From NCBI RefSeq assembly GCF_011308835.1, contig NZ_JAAOHY010000013.1, forward strand, positions 1 to 52,449: 52,449 bases of DNA, written 5' to 3'. This DNA comes from Paracoccus xiamenensis. Lineage in GTDB: Bacteria; Pseudomonadota; Alphaproteobacteria; Rhodobacterales; Rhodobacteraceae. Below are positions 32,059-39,779 of the stretch, piece after piece. A model generated the notes under the pieces. That model ran no database searches, was not told where the DNA came from, and saw nothing but the letters and a program-made list of their open reading frames with translations. Made by a program: the position numbers and the translations under genes. Each line of letters opens with the position of its first letter. Within the stretch, counting starts at the first letter, position 1.

Positions 32059-33344
32059 CACGCGGCCACCGGCTTCGGCGCGGCCCATGGATCGGGGCCA
32101 AGCGGCCATTCGACACCCATCGATTGCGCCACGCGCAGCGCTGAGAGCAACCCGTCCTCGTGAAAACCATAACGAGTCCATGCACCGGCATAGTGAATAC
32201 CGCCACGGCCCTGAATTTCTCCGAGGCGGGCTTGGGCGGCGATGGCAGCCGCGTCGAACTGCGGATGGGCAAAGCTGGCCTCGTCATGGACATGCATCGG
32301 CTCGAACTCGGGGTTCAGGGTCACGATCAGCGGGCGCGGCGTTTCGAGGTTCTGCAACCGGTTCATCCAATAGGAAAGGCTGATCGGCTGATCCGTGGTC
32401 GGCGTCGTCCCCTGCGTGACATAGTTCCACGACGCCCAGACCGCGCGGCGTCGCGGCATCAGCCGTGGATCGGAATGCAACACCATCCGGTTCGCCTGCG
32501 TTCGCAGCGCACCAAGTATCGCGGTCTCATCCTTGTCGGCATTCCGCAGCATCGCCAAAGCCTGCGGCGCATGGGTGGCAAAAACAACCCTGTCGAAGCG
32601 CTCCTCCCCGCGCGGGCTGGCGATCAGGATGAAATCGGTCCCTCTCCGAACCGAATAGACCGGGCAGGACAGGCGTACATCGCTCGATACCTGTTCAAGG
32701 ATCCTGTTGACATAGGTCTGGGATCCACCCTTCACCGTCAGCCATTGCGGTTGACCGCGCACCGACAAAAGCCCGTGATTGTCGAAAAACCGAACAAAGG
32801 CGCTTGCCGGGAACCGCAACATATCGGCGGTTGGCGTCGACCAGATCGCACCCGAGATCGGCAGCAGGAAGCGGTCGCGGAACTCGGTTCCCAAACGCAA
32901 CGCGCTTATCAGATCCCCGATGCTGCCCTCATGCGCAGAATGGGCAGGCGCCTGGCGGAAGAAGCGCAGGATATCGCGGATCAGGCGCCAATGCCCGGCA
33001 TCCATCAGGCACATTGGCTGCGCGAACATCGCGCGGGTCGAGAACGTGCCGTATTCGTATCGCCCACCTTCGAAACTGGCCGAGAACGACATGTCGCTCG
33101 GCTCCAGCAGAACGCCAAGCTTTTCCATCAGCGGAATGAACAAGGGATAGGTGCGGCGGTTGCAGACGATGAATCCGGTATCGACATCAACACCCTCTGC
33201 CCGCACGGTGCGGGCATGGCCGCCCGGCCGCGGTTCTTTCTCGAACAGGGTGATGTCGTGATGCGGATAAAGCAACCACGCCGCCCCCAGACCCGAGATG
33301 CCGGTGCCAATGATCGCAATGCGCAGACGTTTCAGCCGCTCCAA
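32058..33344 (-). CDS. FAD-dependent oxidoreductase (amine-oxidase-like) of the CFA operon
   Basis: A 428-residue flavoprotein. The N-terminal Rossmann motif R-I-A-I-I-G-T-G-I-S-G-L-G-A-A-W spans about residues 7-22, and F-E-K-E-P-R-P-G-G-H-A-R-T-V is the conserved second FAD motif. A C-terminal F-x-G-A-W-T-x-Y-G-F-H-E-D-G motif closes the fold. It is the first gene of the leftward operon oxidoreductase-DUF1365-CFA-MFS-SDR-TspO. In fatty-acid relatives this family is predicted to desaturate or oxidise modified acyl chains. The terminator of the fasciclin gene lies just upstream. Confidence 0.88.
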   Translation of the reverse strand: MERLKRLRIAIIGTGISGLGAAWLLYPHHDITLFEKEPRPGGHARTVRAEGVDVDTGFIVCNRRTYPLFIPLMEKLGVLLEPSDMSFSASFEGGRYEYGTFSTRAMFAQPMCLMDAGHWRLIRDILRFFRQAPAHSAHEGSIGDLISALRLGTEFRDRFLLPISGAIWSTPTADMLRFPASAFVRFFDNHGLLSVRGQPQWLTVKGGSQTYVNRILEQVSSDVRLSCPVYSVRRGTDFILIASPRGEERFDRVVFATHAPQALAMLRNADKDETAILGALRTQANRMVLHSDPRLMPRRRAVWASWNYVTQGTTPTTDQPISLSYWMNRLQNLETPRPLIVTLNPEFEPMHVHDEASFAHPQFDAAAIAAQARLGEIQGRGGIHYAGAWTRYGFHEDGLLSALRVAQSMGVEWPLGPDPWAAPKPVAA

Positions 33345-33368
33345 CTTTACCCCCTCGGCAAGTCACGT

Positions 33369-33401
33369 AAAATCCGGGCGTAGCATGGCTGTCGCCCGGA
33401 T
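33369..33401 (-). terminator. Rho-independent terminator of the fasciclin gene
   Basis: On the minus strand the sequence after the fasciclin stop forms a 9-bp perfect stem, ATCCGGGCG pairing with CGCCCGGAT, around a 12-base loop, followed by TTTT. It lies 22 bases past the stop and upstream of the FAD-oxidoreductase start, so it would insulate the two leftward units. Geometry is good although the T-run is short. Confidence 0.7.
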
Positions 33402-33422
33402 CAGCTTGTTTCGGCAGCGCGT

Positions 33423-33932
33423 TTACATCGCCGGCAGCAGGACACCGTCGATGACGTGAACGACGCCATTGCCAGCCTCCAGATCGGCGGCTGTGACGGT
33501 CACGGCGTCGTTGATCTTCACCATGTCGCCGTCCAGCGTCAGGTTCAAACTGCAATTGCCCATGGTCGTCACCGGATGGCTGCCGCCATCATCCGCAATC
33601 ATCTGCACCACATCGGCAGCCAGCGCCCGCGTCTCAACCACATGGCAGCCGAGGATCTGGACCAGCTTGTCCCGGTTTTCGGGCATCAACGCTTCTTCCA
33701 GCGCGCCCTCTGGCAGGGCCGCGAAGGCCGCATCGGTGGGCGCGAAGACAGTGAACGGGCCTTCGCCCATCAGAGCCTCGCCCATTTCGGCAGCGACAAC
33801 GGCCTGTTCCAGGGTTGTGTGGTCCTCGGACGCCATCACGATATCCGCGACAGTCGCCGGCATATCCTGCGCGACGGTGGCCGTGGCTGCCAGAGCAAAC
33901 GCGATAGTCACAGCAAAATTCAAGACATTCAT
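33423..33932 (-). CDS. Secreted fasciclin-domain (FAS1) protein
   Basis: A 169-residue protein with an N-terminal signal peptide (MNVLNFAVTIAFALAATATV then A-Q-D). It contains one FAS1 domain: G-P-F-T-V-F-A-P-T-D-A-A-F near residue 60, and N-G-V-V-H-V-I-D-G-V-L at the end. I start at 33932, where AGGAGG lies just upstream; a longer frame to 33995 has no ribosome site. FAS1 proteins mediate envelope or surface interactions. It is divergent from an ECF sigma/anti-sigma pair, a recurrent arrangement suggesting control by that sigma factor. Confidence 0.92.
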   Translation of the reverse strand: MNVLNFAVTIAFALAATATVAQDMPATVADIVMASEDHTTLEQAVVAAEMGEALMGEGPFTVFAPTDAAFAALPEGALEEALMPENRDKLVQILGCHVVETRALAADVVQMIADDGGSHPVTTMGNCSLNLTLDGDMVKINDAVTVTAADLEAGNGVVHVIDGVLLPAM

Positions 33933-33960
33933 TCCATCCTCCTGTGTCTGGTTACGAAGG

Positions 33961-33985
33961 GACGAAACGGCAGCGGGCTTTGTTG
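33961..33985 (-). promoter_or_regulatory. Candidate ECF sigma promoter of the fasciclin gene
   Basis: Reading toward the fasciclin gene, CAAC at 33985-33982 is followed by 17 bases and CGTC at 33964-33961. This fits the general AAC/CGT pattern of ECF promoters. The start codon lies 28 bases further on. The element sits in the divergent region shared with the sigma gene, so autoregulation is plausible. A single match this short could be chance. Confidence 0.35.
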
Positions 33986-34073
33986 CGCCGCTCACGCTTT
34001 CGTGAAAATCGACTCCCGCTTGCAGTGATCTTGCTCACGTTGCATCCTCACCCTGACGAAACCGGACCTGCTG

Positions 34074-34619
34074 ATGACCTCGGAAACGGAAAAGCTTGCT
34101 GATCTCCTCGGACGGGTCGCGTTGCGGGACCGGGCGGCGTTCCAGCAGCTTTACCGCCGCGCCTCGCCGCAACTTTTCGGGATCGGCCTGCGTATCCTGA
34201 AGGATCGGGCAGAGGCGGAAGATGTCTTGCAGGAGGTGTTCGTAAAAATCTGGCACAACGCCGATCGATATGCCCCGCAGGTGGCAAGTCCGCTGGCATG
34301 GATGAATGCCATGATGCGCAACCTTGCCATCGACACCTTGCGGCGGCGAAAGCCGGGCGGCGGTGATCTTGATGTGGCAGAGCTTCTGGCCGATGACAGT
34401 CCCGGCCCCGAGGATCAAGCCTTGATGCGGTCAGAAGGACGGCGGATCGAGGCCTGTCTGACCGAGCTTGAACCTGCCCGCGCCGAGGCCGTGCGCCTCG
34501 CCTATGTTGAAGGCGAAAGCTATCTGGAACTTGCCGAACGCTTCGGTGCGCCCCTGAACACCATCAGAAGCTGGCTTCGGCGCAGCCTGATCAAGCTGAG
34601 GGAGTGTCTGACCAGATGA
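34074..34619 (+). CDS. ECF-family RNA polymerase sigma factor
   Basis: A 181-residue ECF sigma. Region 2 is visible as F-Q-Q-L-Y-R-R-A then A-E-D-V-L-Q-E-V-F-V-K-I-W (core binding and -10 recognition, about residues 20-70), and region 4 as Y-L-E-L-A-E-R-F-G-A-P-L-N-T-I-R-S-W-L-R-R (-35 recognition, about 145-175). It overlaps the next gene, an anti-sigma, by ATGA. The pair with a nearby secreted FAS1 gene resembles SigK/RskA-type regulation, which senses envelope or oxidative stress. Direct targets are unknown; one candidate promoter is listed at 33961-33985. Confidence 0.95.
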   Translation: MTSETEKLADLLGRVALRDRAAFQQLYRRASPQLFGIGLRILKDRAEAEDVLQEVFVKIWHNADRYAPQVASPLAWMNAMMRNLAIDTLRRRKPGGGDLDVAELLADDSPGPEDQALMRSEGRRIEACLTELEPARAEAVRLAYVEGESYLELAERFGAPLNTIRSWLRRSLIKLRECLTR

Positions 34620-35308
34620 CCGATGACGCCCCGGAACCTGATCCCCGCGACATCGCCACGGCTGGCGAATACGTTCTCGGCACATTGCCACTTGCGGAGC
34701 GTGAGGCGTTTCAGCGCCGCATTCTGAATGAGCCGGCTTTGGTGGCCGAGGTCGCACGGTGGGAGACGCATTTCGACCCGATCGCGGCTGAGGTCCGACC
34801 GGTCAGCCCGCCCGCCAAGGTCTGGAACAATTTGGAAAGGCGCTTATTCCCGGAACGCACAGCGCCTGCAGGCTCTGTCAGGTTCTGGCAATGGCTTTCT
34901 CTTGGTTCTGTCTGTGCTTCCATTGCGCTGCTTGCCCTTCTGTGGCTTGGGCAGCCAGGTCCTGAAACCGAACGGAACCTCTGGGTTTCGGATATGGTAT
35001 CAGCCGACAGCACCGTTCGACTGACCGCGCTTTATGATGAAACCGATGGCGAGATGCGGATCTCCGTCGCGGGTCAACCACCTGCACAAGGCCGCGATTT
35101 CGAGCTTTGGCTGATTCAGGGCGATCGTGCACCCATCTCGCTGGGCGTCATGCCACATCAGGGGCAGGCCGCGATGCCGATCCCGGAAGATCTGAGAATA
35201 CTTGTCGCGAACGCAACGCTGGCGATCACCGACGAACCAGCCGGCGGCGCGCCGGGCGGCGTCGCGACCGGGCCGATAGTTGCGCAGGCCGAGATGCGCA
35301 GGATCTAG
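34616..35308 (+). CDS. RskA-like anti-sigma factor
   Basis: A 230-residue membrane protein. The N-terminal part (D-I-A-T-A-G-E-Y-V-L-G-T-L-P-L-A-E-R-E) is the cytoplasmic zinc-free anti-sigma domain typical of RskA. One hydrophobic helix (FWQWLSLGSVCASIALLALL, about residues 89-110) crosses the membrane. The periplasmic C-terminal part includes F-E-L-W-L-I-Q-G and P-E-D-L-R near 190. It should hold the sigma factor at the membrane until proteolysis. I chose the ATG at 34616 for the overlap; a GTG at 34604 is an alternative. Confidence 0.9.
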   Translation: MTDDAPEPDPRDIATAGEYVLGTLPLAEREAFQRRILNEPALVAEVARWETHFDPIAAEVRPVSPPAKVWNNLERRLFPERTAPAGSVRFWQWLSLGSVCASIALLALLWLGQPGPETERNLWVSDMVSADSTVRLTALYDETDGEMRISVAGQPPAQGRDFELWLIQGDRAPISLGVMPHQGQAAMPIPEDLRILVANATLAITDEPAGGAPGGVATGPIVAQAEMRRI

Positions 35309-35367
35309 CGCCTTTCAGCTGCCCTGCTCGGCCATAAAAATAAATCAACTTGTGCACCGCGCCGTTT

Positions 35368-35382
35368 GTTCTATTTTTGTTC
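35368..35382 (+). promoter_or_regulatory. LexA/SOS box of the alphaproteobacterial type
   Basis: The sequence is GTTC at 35368-35371, seven bases, then GTTC at 35379-35382. GTTC-N7-GTTC is the established LexA-binding motif in alphaproteobacteria. It lies one base before the ATG of the radical SAM/UdgX pair, so LexA bound there would block the promoter or start. This predicts induction by DNA damage. The overlap with the start leaves almost no room for a leader, suggesting a leaderless message or a different true start. Confidence 0.7.
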
Positions 35383-35383
35383 C

Positions 35384-36613
35384 ATGCGCAGAACCCTTCA
35401 GGATAAGCTGGCAATCCTTGCCGATGCGGCAAAATACGATGCCTCATGCGCGTCCAGCGGCACCACACGCCGGGACGCACTCAGTGGTGGTATCGGCAGC
35501 GCCGGTGGGACGGGCATCTGTCACGCCTATACGCCGGATGGACGCTGCATCAGCCTGCTGAAAATCCTGATGACGAATTTCTGCGTCTACGATTGCGCCT
35601 ATTGCATCAACCGCGTCTCCAGCAGGGTCGAACGCGCGCGCTTCTCGCCGGAAGAGGTCGTCACGCTGACGCTGGAATTCTATCGACGCAACTATATCGA
35701 GGGACTTTTTCTCAGCTCTGGCATCATCCGCAGCCCGGACGATACCATGGCCGACATGGTGCGCATCGCCCGGATGCTGCGGCAGGATCACGGCTTCAAG
35801 GGCTATATCCACCTGAAAACGATTCCCGAAGCCAGCAAGGAGCTGATCGATGAAGCCGGACTATATGCCGACCGCCTGTCGATCAATATCGAACTGCCAA
35901 AGGACAGCAGCACCCGCCAGCTTGCACCGCAAAAGAAGCCGGAAACGATCCGCGCCGCGATGGCAGGCGTCCGCCTGTCTCAAGAGGCCAGCCGTGACCG
36001 CAGCCATGGAGGCAAACGCCCCGCAAAATTCGCGCCTGCGGGTCAGTCGACGCAAATGATCGTCGGCGCGGATTCGAGTCCCGACCGGGACATTCTGGCA
36101 ACCGCGTCAAGGCTTTATACGGGCTATCGTCTGCGGCGCGTCTATTATTCCGCCTTCAGCCCGATCCCCGACAGTTCCGCTGCGCTACCACTGATCCGGC
36201 CGCCCTTGATGCGTGAACATCGGCTGTATCAGGCCGATTGGCTGATGCGGTTCTATGGGTTCGAGGCGGATGAAATCACAGCAGGCGGCAAAGATGGCAA
36301 CCTTGATCTGGCGATTGATCCGAAACTGGCATGGGCGCTTGCGCATCGCGCCAGCTTTCCCGTCGATGTGAATCGCGCCGGGCGCGTGATGCTGCTGCGC
36401 GTTCCCGGCTTTGGCACGCGGACCGTCGACCGGATCATCGCCGCGCGCCGGTCCGGCGCGGTGCGCTATGCCGATCTGTTGCGGATCGGTGCGGTGATGA
36501 AGAAAGCACGGCCCTTCGTCGCCCTCCCCGACTGGTCGCCGGGTGGTTTGACGGACAACGATAATTTGCGGGCGCGATTTGCCGCTGCGCCTCGGCAATT
36601 GTCGCTTTTCTGA
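35384..36613 (+). CDS. Putative DNA modification/repair radical SAM protein (UdgX-linked)
   Basis: A 409-residue radical SAM protein of the family linked to uracil-DNA-binding proteins. The iron-sulfur motif is Cys67-x3-Cys71-x2-Cys74 (FCVYDCAYCINR). G-L-F-L-S-S-G-I near residue 105 and the C-terminal helix-hairpin-helix-like N-R-A-G-R-V-M-L-L-R-V-P-G-F-G are typical of the family. It should cleave SAM to form a radical acting on a nucleic acid, but the substrate is unknown. Its stop overlaps the next ATG (TGATG). The SOS box upstream places it in the damage response. No Shine-Dalgarno is evident at this start. Confidence 0.9.
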   Translation: MRRTLQDKLAILADAAKYDASCASSGTTRRDALSGGIGSAGGTGICHAYTPDGRCISLLKILMTNFCVYDCAYCINRVSSRVERARFSPEEVVTLTLEFYRRNYIEGLFLSSGIIRSPDDTMADMVRIARMLRQDHGFKGYIHLKTIPEASKELIDEAGLYADRLSINIELPKDSSTRQLAPQKKPETIRAAMAGVRLSQEASRDRSHGGKRPAKFAPAGQSTQMIVGADSSPDRDILATASRLYTGYRLRRVYYSAFSPIPDSSAALPLIRPPLMREHRLYQADWLMRFYGFEADEITAGGKDGNLDLAIDPKLAWALAHRASFPVDVNRAGRVMLLRVPGFGTRTVDRIIAARRSGAVRYADLLRIGAVMKKARPFVALPDWSPGGLTDNDNLRARFAAAPRQLSLF

Positions 36614-38034
36614 TGTATCGCGTCCATCTGCCCGGTCGGTCGACGAACGCGGCTTGGCGCGATGCCGCGCGGCGATTGGCAAGCCACCGCATCCTCGCCG
36701 AAAAAGTAGAGTGGACACGAGAACTGGCCGGGACCGGGCTTTTCGGTTTCGATCCGCTACCGGCAAATGACGGCGCTTACGAGGTGACGGCAAGCAAGGC
36801 GTTAATTGATCTGACAGGCGCGGTCCTGTGCCATTCCGATCCGCAGGCCCCGGCACTTGCTTACCGACTGCTGCTGCGTCATCAGTACGACCGCCGCGCC
36901 TTGTCCAACCCCGCCGATCCACTTACGCAACGGCTACGGCGGATGGAAAAATCAGTCCGCCGCGACATTCACAAGATGCACGCCTTTGTTCGCTTTCGCG
37001 AATTGCCGACCGAAGGATTGCGTCGCAGCTTCGCCGCCTGGTTCGAACCGCAGCATTTCATCACCGAACGTGCCGCAGGCTTCTTCGCGGTACGTTTTGC
37101 AGATATGGACTGGCTGATCGCAACGCCGGACATGACCGTCACCTTCCGCGATGGCGTGCTTGGTTTCGGACCCGCCCCGCAGCAGCGCCCCGATCTTCCT
37201 GACGACGCCAGCGAGGCGCTGTGGGCGACTTACTTCCGCAATATCTTCAATCCGGCGCGGGTCAAGATTTCTGCGATGAAATCGGAAATGCCGGTCAAAT
37301 ACTGGAAGAACCTGCCTGAAACGCGCCTGATCCCACAGATGCTGGCCGAAGCCGATGCCCGCGTCGCCGCCATGCGCGCCGCCATGCCGACGGATCCGCC
37401 ACAGCGCGCAACGCGCATTCTGGACAAGCTGCCCGCCATGCCGGTAGCCAATATGCCCGAAACGCTGGATCAGGCGCGAGATGCGGCAATGTCCTGCACC
37501 CGCTGCGATCTATGTCAGGCCGCGACGCAAACGGTCTGGGGCGAAGGCGATTTAAATGCCGCGCTGATGATTGTCGGCGAACAACCGGGCGATCAGGAAG
37601 ACCTGCAGGGTCGTCCTTTTGTCGGACCCGCAGGCACGCTGCTGCGCGAGTTAATGGAAGAGGCAGAGATTAGCGCTGTTTGGCTTACGAATGCAGTCAA
37701 GCATTTCAAGTTCAAGCCGCGCGGAAAGCTTCGTCTGCACCAGAATCCCAATCGCGGCGAGGTTCAGCATTGTCGATGGTGGCTTGATTTGGAGCGTCGG
37801 TTTGTCGCCCCACGCCTGACGCTCGCACTTGGCGCAACAGCCGCGTATGCCCTGACTGGCAACCCCGGCCCACTTCAAAATCGTCGCGGCCAGTCAGAGC
37901 AGGCAATGGACGGCGGTCCTGTTCTGATCAGCTGGCATCCAAGCTATATTCTCAGACTATCCGGCAAAGAGGCGCAGTCAGCCAGATCAATGCTGCTGCA
38001 AGATCTGCGTCATGCGGCGCGAATCACGATTTGA
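36613..38034 (+). CDS. Fusion of DUF4130 and UdgX-family uracil-DNA-binding domain
   Basis: A 473-residue fusion. Residues about 1-245 form a DUF4130-type domain. The C-terminal UDG-superfamily domain has a cysteine-rich C-T-R-C-D-L-C near residue 296, G-E-Q-P-G-D-Q-E-D from Gly322, A-V-K-H-F-K-F near 359, and S-W-H-P-S-Y-I-L-R at the end. UdgX proteins have a K-R-R-I-H loop in which His becomes covalently bound to uracil DNA; here the loop is K-L-R-L-H (Lys372 to His376), keeping the His. It is coupled to the radical SAM gene and SOS-linked. Expected role: capture or processing of uracil in DNA. Confidence 0.92.
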   Translation: MYRVHLPGRSTNAAWRDAARRLASHRILAEKVEWTRELAGTGLFGFDPLPANDGAYEVTASKALIDLTGAVLCHSDPQAPALAYRLLLRHQYDRRALSNPADPLTQRLRRMEKSVRRDIHKMHAFVRFRELPTEGLRRSFAAWFEPQHFITERAAGFFAVRFADMDWLIATPDMTVTFRDGVLGFGPAPQQRPDLPDDASEALWATYFRNIFNPARVKISAMKSEMPVKYWKNLPETRLIPQMLAEADARVAAMRAAMPTDPPQRATRILDKLPAMPVANMPETLDQARDAAMSCTRCDLCQAATQTVWGEGDLNAALMIVGEQPGDQEDLQGRPFVGPAGTLLRELMEEAEISAVWLTNAVKHFKFKPRGKLRLHQNPNRGEVQHCRWWLDLERRFVAPRLTLALGATAAYALTGNPGPLQNRRGQSEQAMDGGPVLISWHPSYILRLSGKEAQSARSMLLQDLRHAARITI

Positions 38035-38072
38035 AAAGCAGGCTTATGTGGTGCCGCAGCACCGGAAGGCCT

Positions 38073-38507
38073 ATGGAACTACTCCCATACTTGATGGCGG
38101 CGCTGGCGCAGAAACGTGCCGCCCATAACAAGGCCCTGCGCCTGCTCGACGGGCTGGTCCAGCTTTCAGTCAAGAGCCGCAGCCAGACCGCAGCACCTGC
38201 AAGCCCCACCGACCGCGACCGCTATATCCTAGCCTCCGGGGTATCCGGTGGCTGGCCCGGCTGGGCCGGCTGGCATCAGAATCTGGCCTTCCAGACCGAT
38301 GGCGCCTAGCTGCGCCTGCTGCCTCGTGACGGCTGGCGGGCATGGGTCGAAGATGAGGCAATTCTGCCGGTCCGGAATGGCGCGGACTAGCAGCCGGTCA
38401 TCCCGACCGCTCTCGACGATCTCTCCCGGCTCGACATCTGCATGGCGGCAAGTGTCGGCTCTACCTTCTCGCCCAAGGGAGATGGGCGGAAGGCGGTCTT
38501 GCGATGA
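38073..38507 (+). pseudogene. Degraded phage DUF2793 gene
   Basis: The frame starts M-E-L-L-P-Y-L-M-A-A-L-A-Q-K with D-G-L-V-Q-L-S-V-K and Y-I-L-A-S-G-V-S-G, the hallmark of DUF2793, a tail-associated domain of phage and gene-transfer-agent proteins. In-frame stops occur at 38307-38309 and 38388-38390, yet the sequence still reads as the family beyond each (R-D-G-W-R-A-W-V-E-D-E between them). It is therefore a pseudogene with at least two nonsense changes. It is unrelated to the repair genes and marks a former phage segment. Confidence 0.75.
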
Positions 38508-38723
38508 CGCAGCATGGCATACGCAGCAATTGGCGGCTTTGCGATCAGCAATTTCGGCTATGCGCGCTTTTCGCCCATTCATCCGCGGCGCAGCATTCCG
38601 GCTGCTGGTGCTCAAGAAGCGGAACAAGGACGACATCGCCGAGGAAGAGGCGATTCTGGAGATGTACAAGGAAGCATTGGGAATGTGGCCCTGGAATAAG
38701 CGGCGCCATTGCCCTGGGTCCGA
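38508..38723. other. Gene-less remnant between phage pseudogene and glycosyltransferase
   Basis: About 215 bases with no supported gene. One frame reads L-L-V-L-K-K-R-N-K-D-D-I-A-E-E-E-A-I-L-E near 38600, followed by a short helical stretch; it could be the tail of a decayed phage protein, but no family is recognised. The glycosyltransferase ends at 38724 on the other strand. Confidence 0.35.
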
Positions 38724-39779
38724 TCAGTCAAAGCAGGGACCGTCCAGCACCGTCCCGGCAGCCTGGGCCGTGTTGGCCCAGCCCGGCAATGCGGTGGCCA
38801 GCGCGGCTGACGCGCTGGCAAGACGGGCCCGCTTTTCCGGGTGTTCGAGCAGATCGCGCAGCGCGGCGGCGAAACTGGTGGTGTCATCGGGCGGCACCAA
38901 CAGCCGTGCTTCGGCGGGCACGGTTTCGGGCACTGCGCCAGTCGCGCAGCTGACCATGGGCAGGCCATGGCTCAGCGCCTCGTCGAAGACGATGCCATAG
39001 CCTTCGTATCGCGTAGCCAGCGCAAAGATAGAGGCCTGCGCGAACAGCCGTTGCAGAACATCCGCCGATACTTTGCCCGGCAACCGCAATCTGTTGCCAA
39101 GCCCGCTGGCTTTTGCCATGGCGTGAAGTTCGCTTGCATGGTCGTGGTCCCATGGACTGCCGACGATTACCGCCTGCCAGTCCAGATCGGCGATCCGAGT
39201 CAGACTGTCGATCAGGATGTCGTGGCCCTTGCGCGGATGCAGGATGCCGACCGAAAGAATCAGCGGCGGCGTGACAGGTACGGGGGGCAGCGTCGGCTGG
39301 TCTATGCCGGGGCGGGCGATGCTGATCTGGCTCGCCTCGACGCCATAGTCTCGGATCAGGATATCGCGGGTATGCGGGCTGGGAACAAGCACATGGCGGC
39401 TCAGCTGCAGATTGTCCCTCTCGGTCCGGAACAGGTGGTCGCGGCGCACGGGATCAAGGCCTGTCTCCAGTGCCAGCGGGTGATGCACCATCGCCAGCAC
39501 CGGCGCGCGCAGACTGGCCAGTGCGGCGGTATCAATCGCACCGAAGACAAGCCCGTCAAGGATTAGGACGCGATTCTGCGGCACCGCCTGCAACTGCCGG
39601 ATCGCCGTCGCCATTTCGGCGGGGCTGGGGTCGGGAAACGCGGCGGGCAGTTCAAGATGACGGACATCGCGGCCCTGATCGCGCAATCCTTCCAGCAGGC
39701 GGCGTTCGTAAATATAGCCGCCCGTCAGCGCAGTGATATCGCCGGGAATGGCAAAGGTGGCAGGGCGCAGCAGGGTCAT
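38724..39779 (-). CDS. Glycosyltransferase family 4
   Basis: A 351-residue GT-B-fold glycosyltransferase. The C-terminal donor site has the P-R-K-G-H-D region near residue 207 and R-Y-E-G-Y-G-I-V-F-D-E-A-L-S-H-G-L-P-M-V-S near 275, the E-x7-E motif of GT4. The N-terminal half carries T-G-G-Y-I-Y-E-R and M-V-H-H-P motifs. The ATG at 39779 overlaps the permease stop (ATGA), so it is the last gene of the ABC-importer operon. It probably transfers a nucleotide-sugar to an envelope acceptor, but neither donor nor acceptor is clear. Confidence 0.9.
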   Translation of the reverse strand: MTLLRPATFAIPGDITALTGGYIYERRLLEGLRDQGRDVRHLELPAAFPDPSPAEMATAIRQLQAVPQNRVLILDGLVFGAIDTAALASLRAPVLAMVHHPLALETGLDPVRRDHLFRTERDNLQLSRHVLVPSPHTRDILIRDYGVEASQISIARPGIDQPTLPPVPVTPPLILSVGILHPRKGHDILIDSLTRIADLDWQAVIVGSPWDHDHASELHAMAKASGLGNRLRLPGKVSADVLQRLFAQASIFALATRYEGYGIVFDEALSHGLPMVSCATGAVPETVPAEARLLVPPDDTTSFAAALRDLLEHPEKRARLASASAALATALPGWANTAQAAGTVLDGPCFD

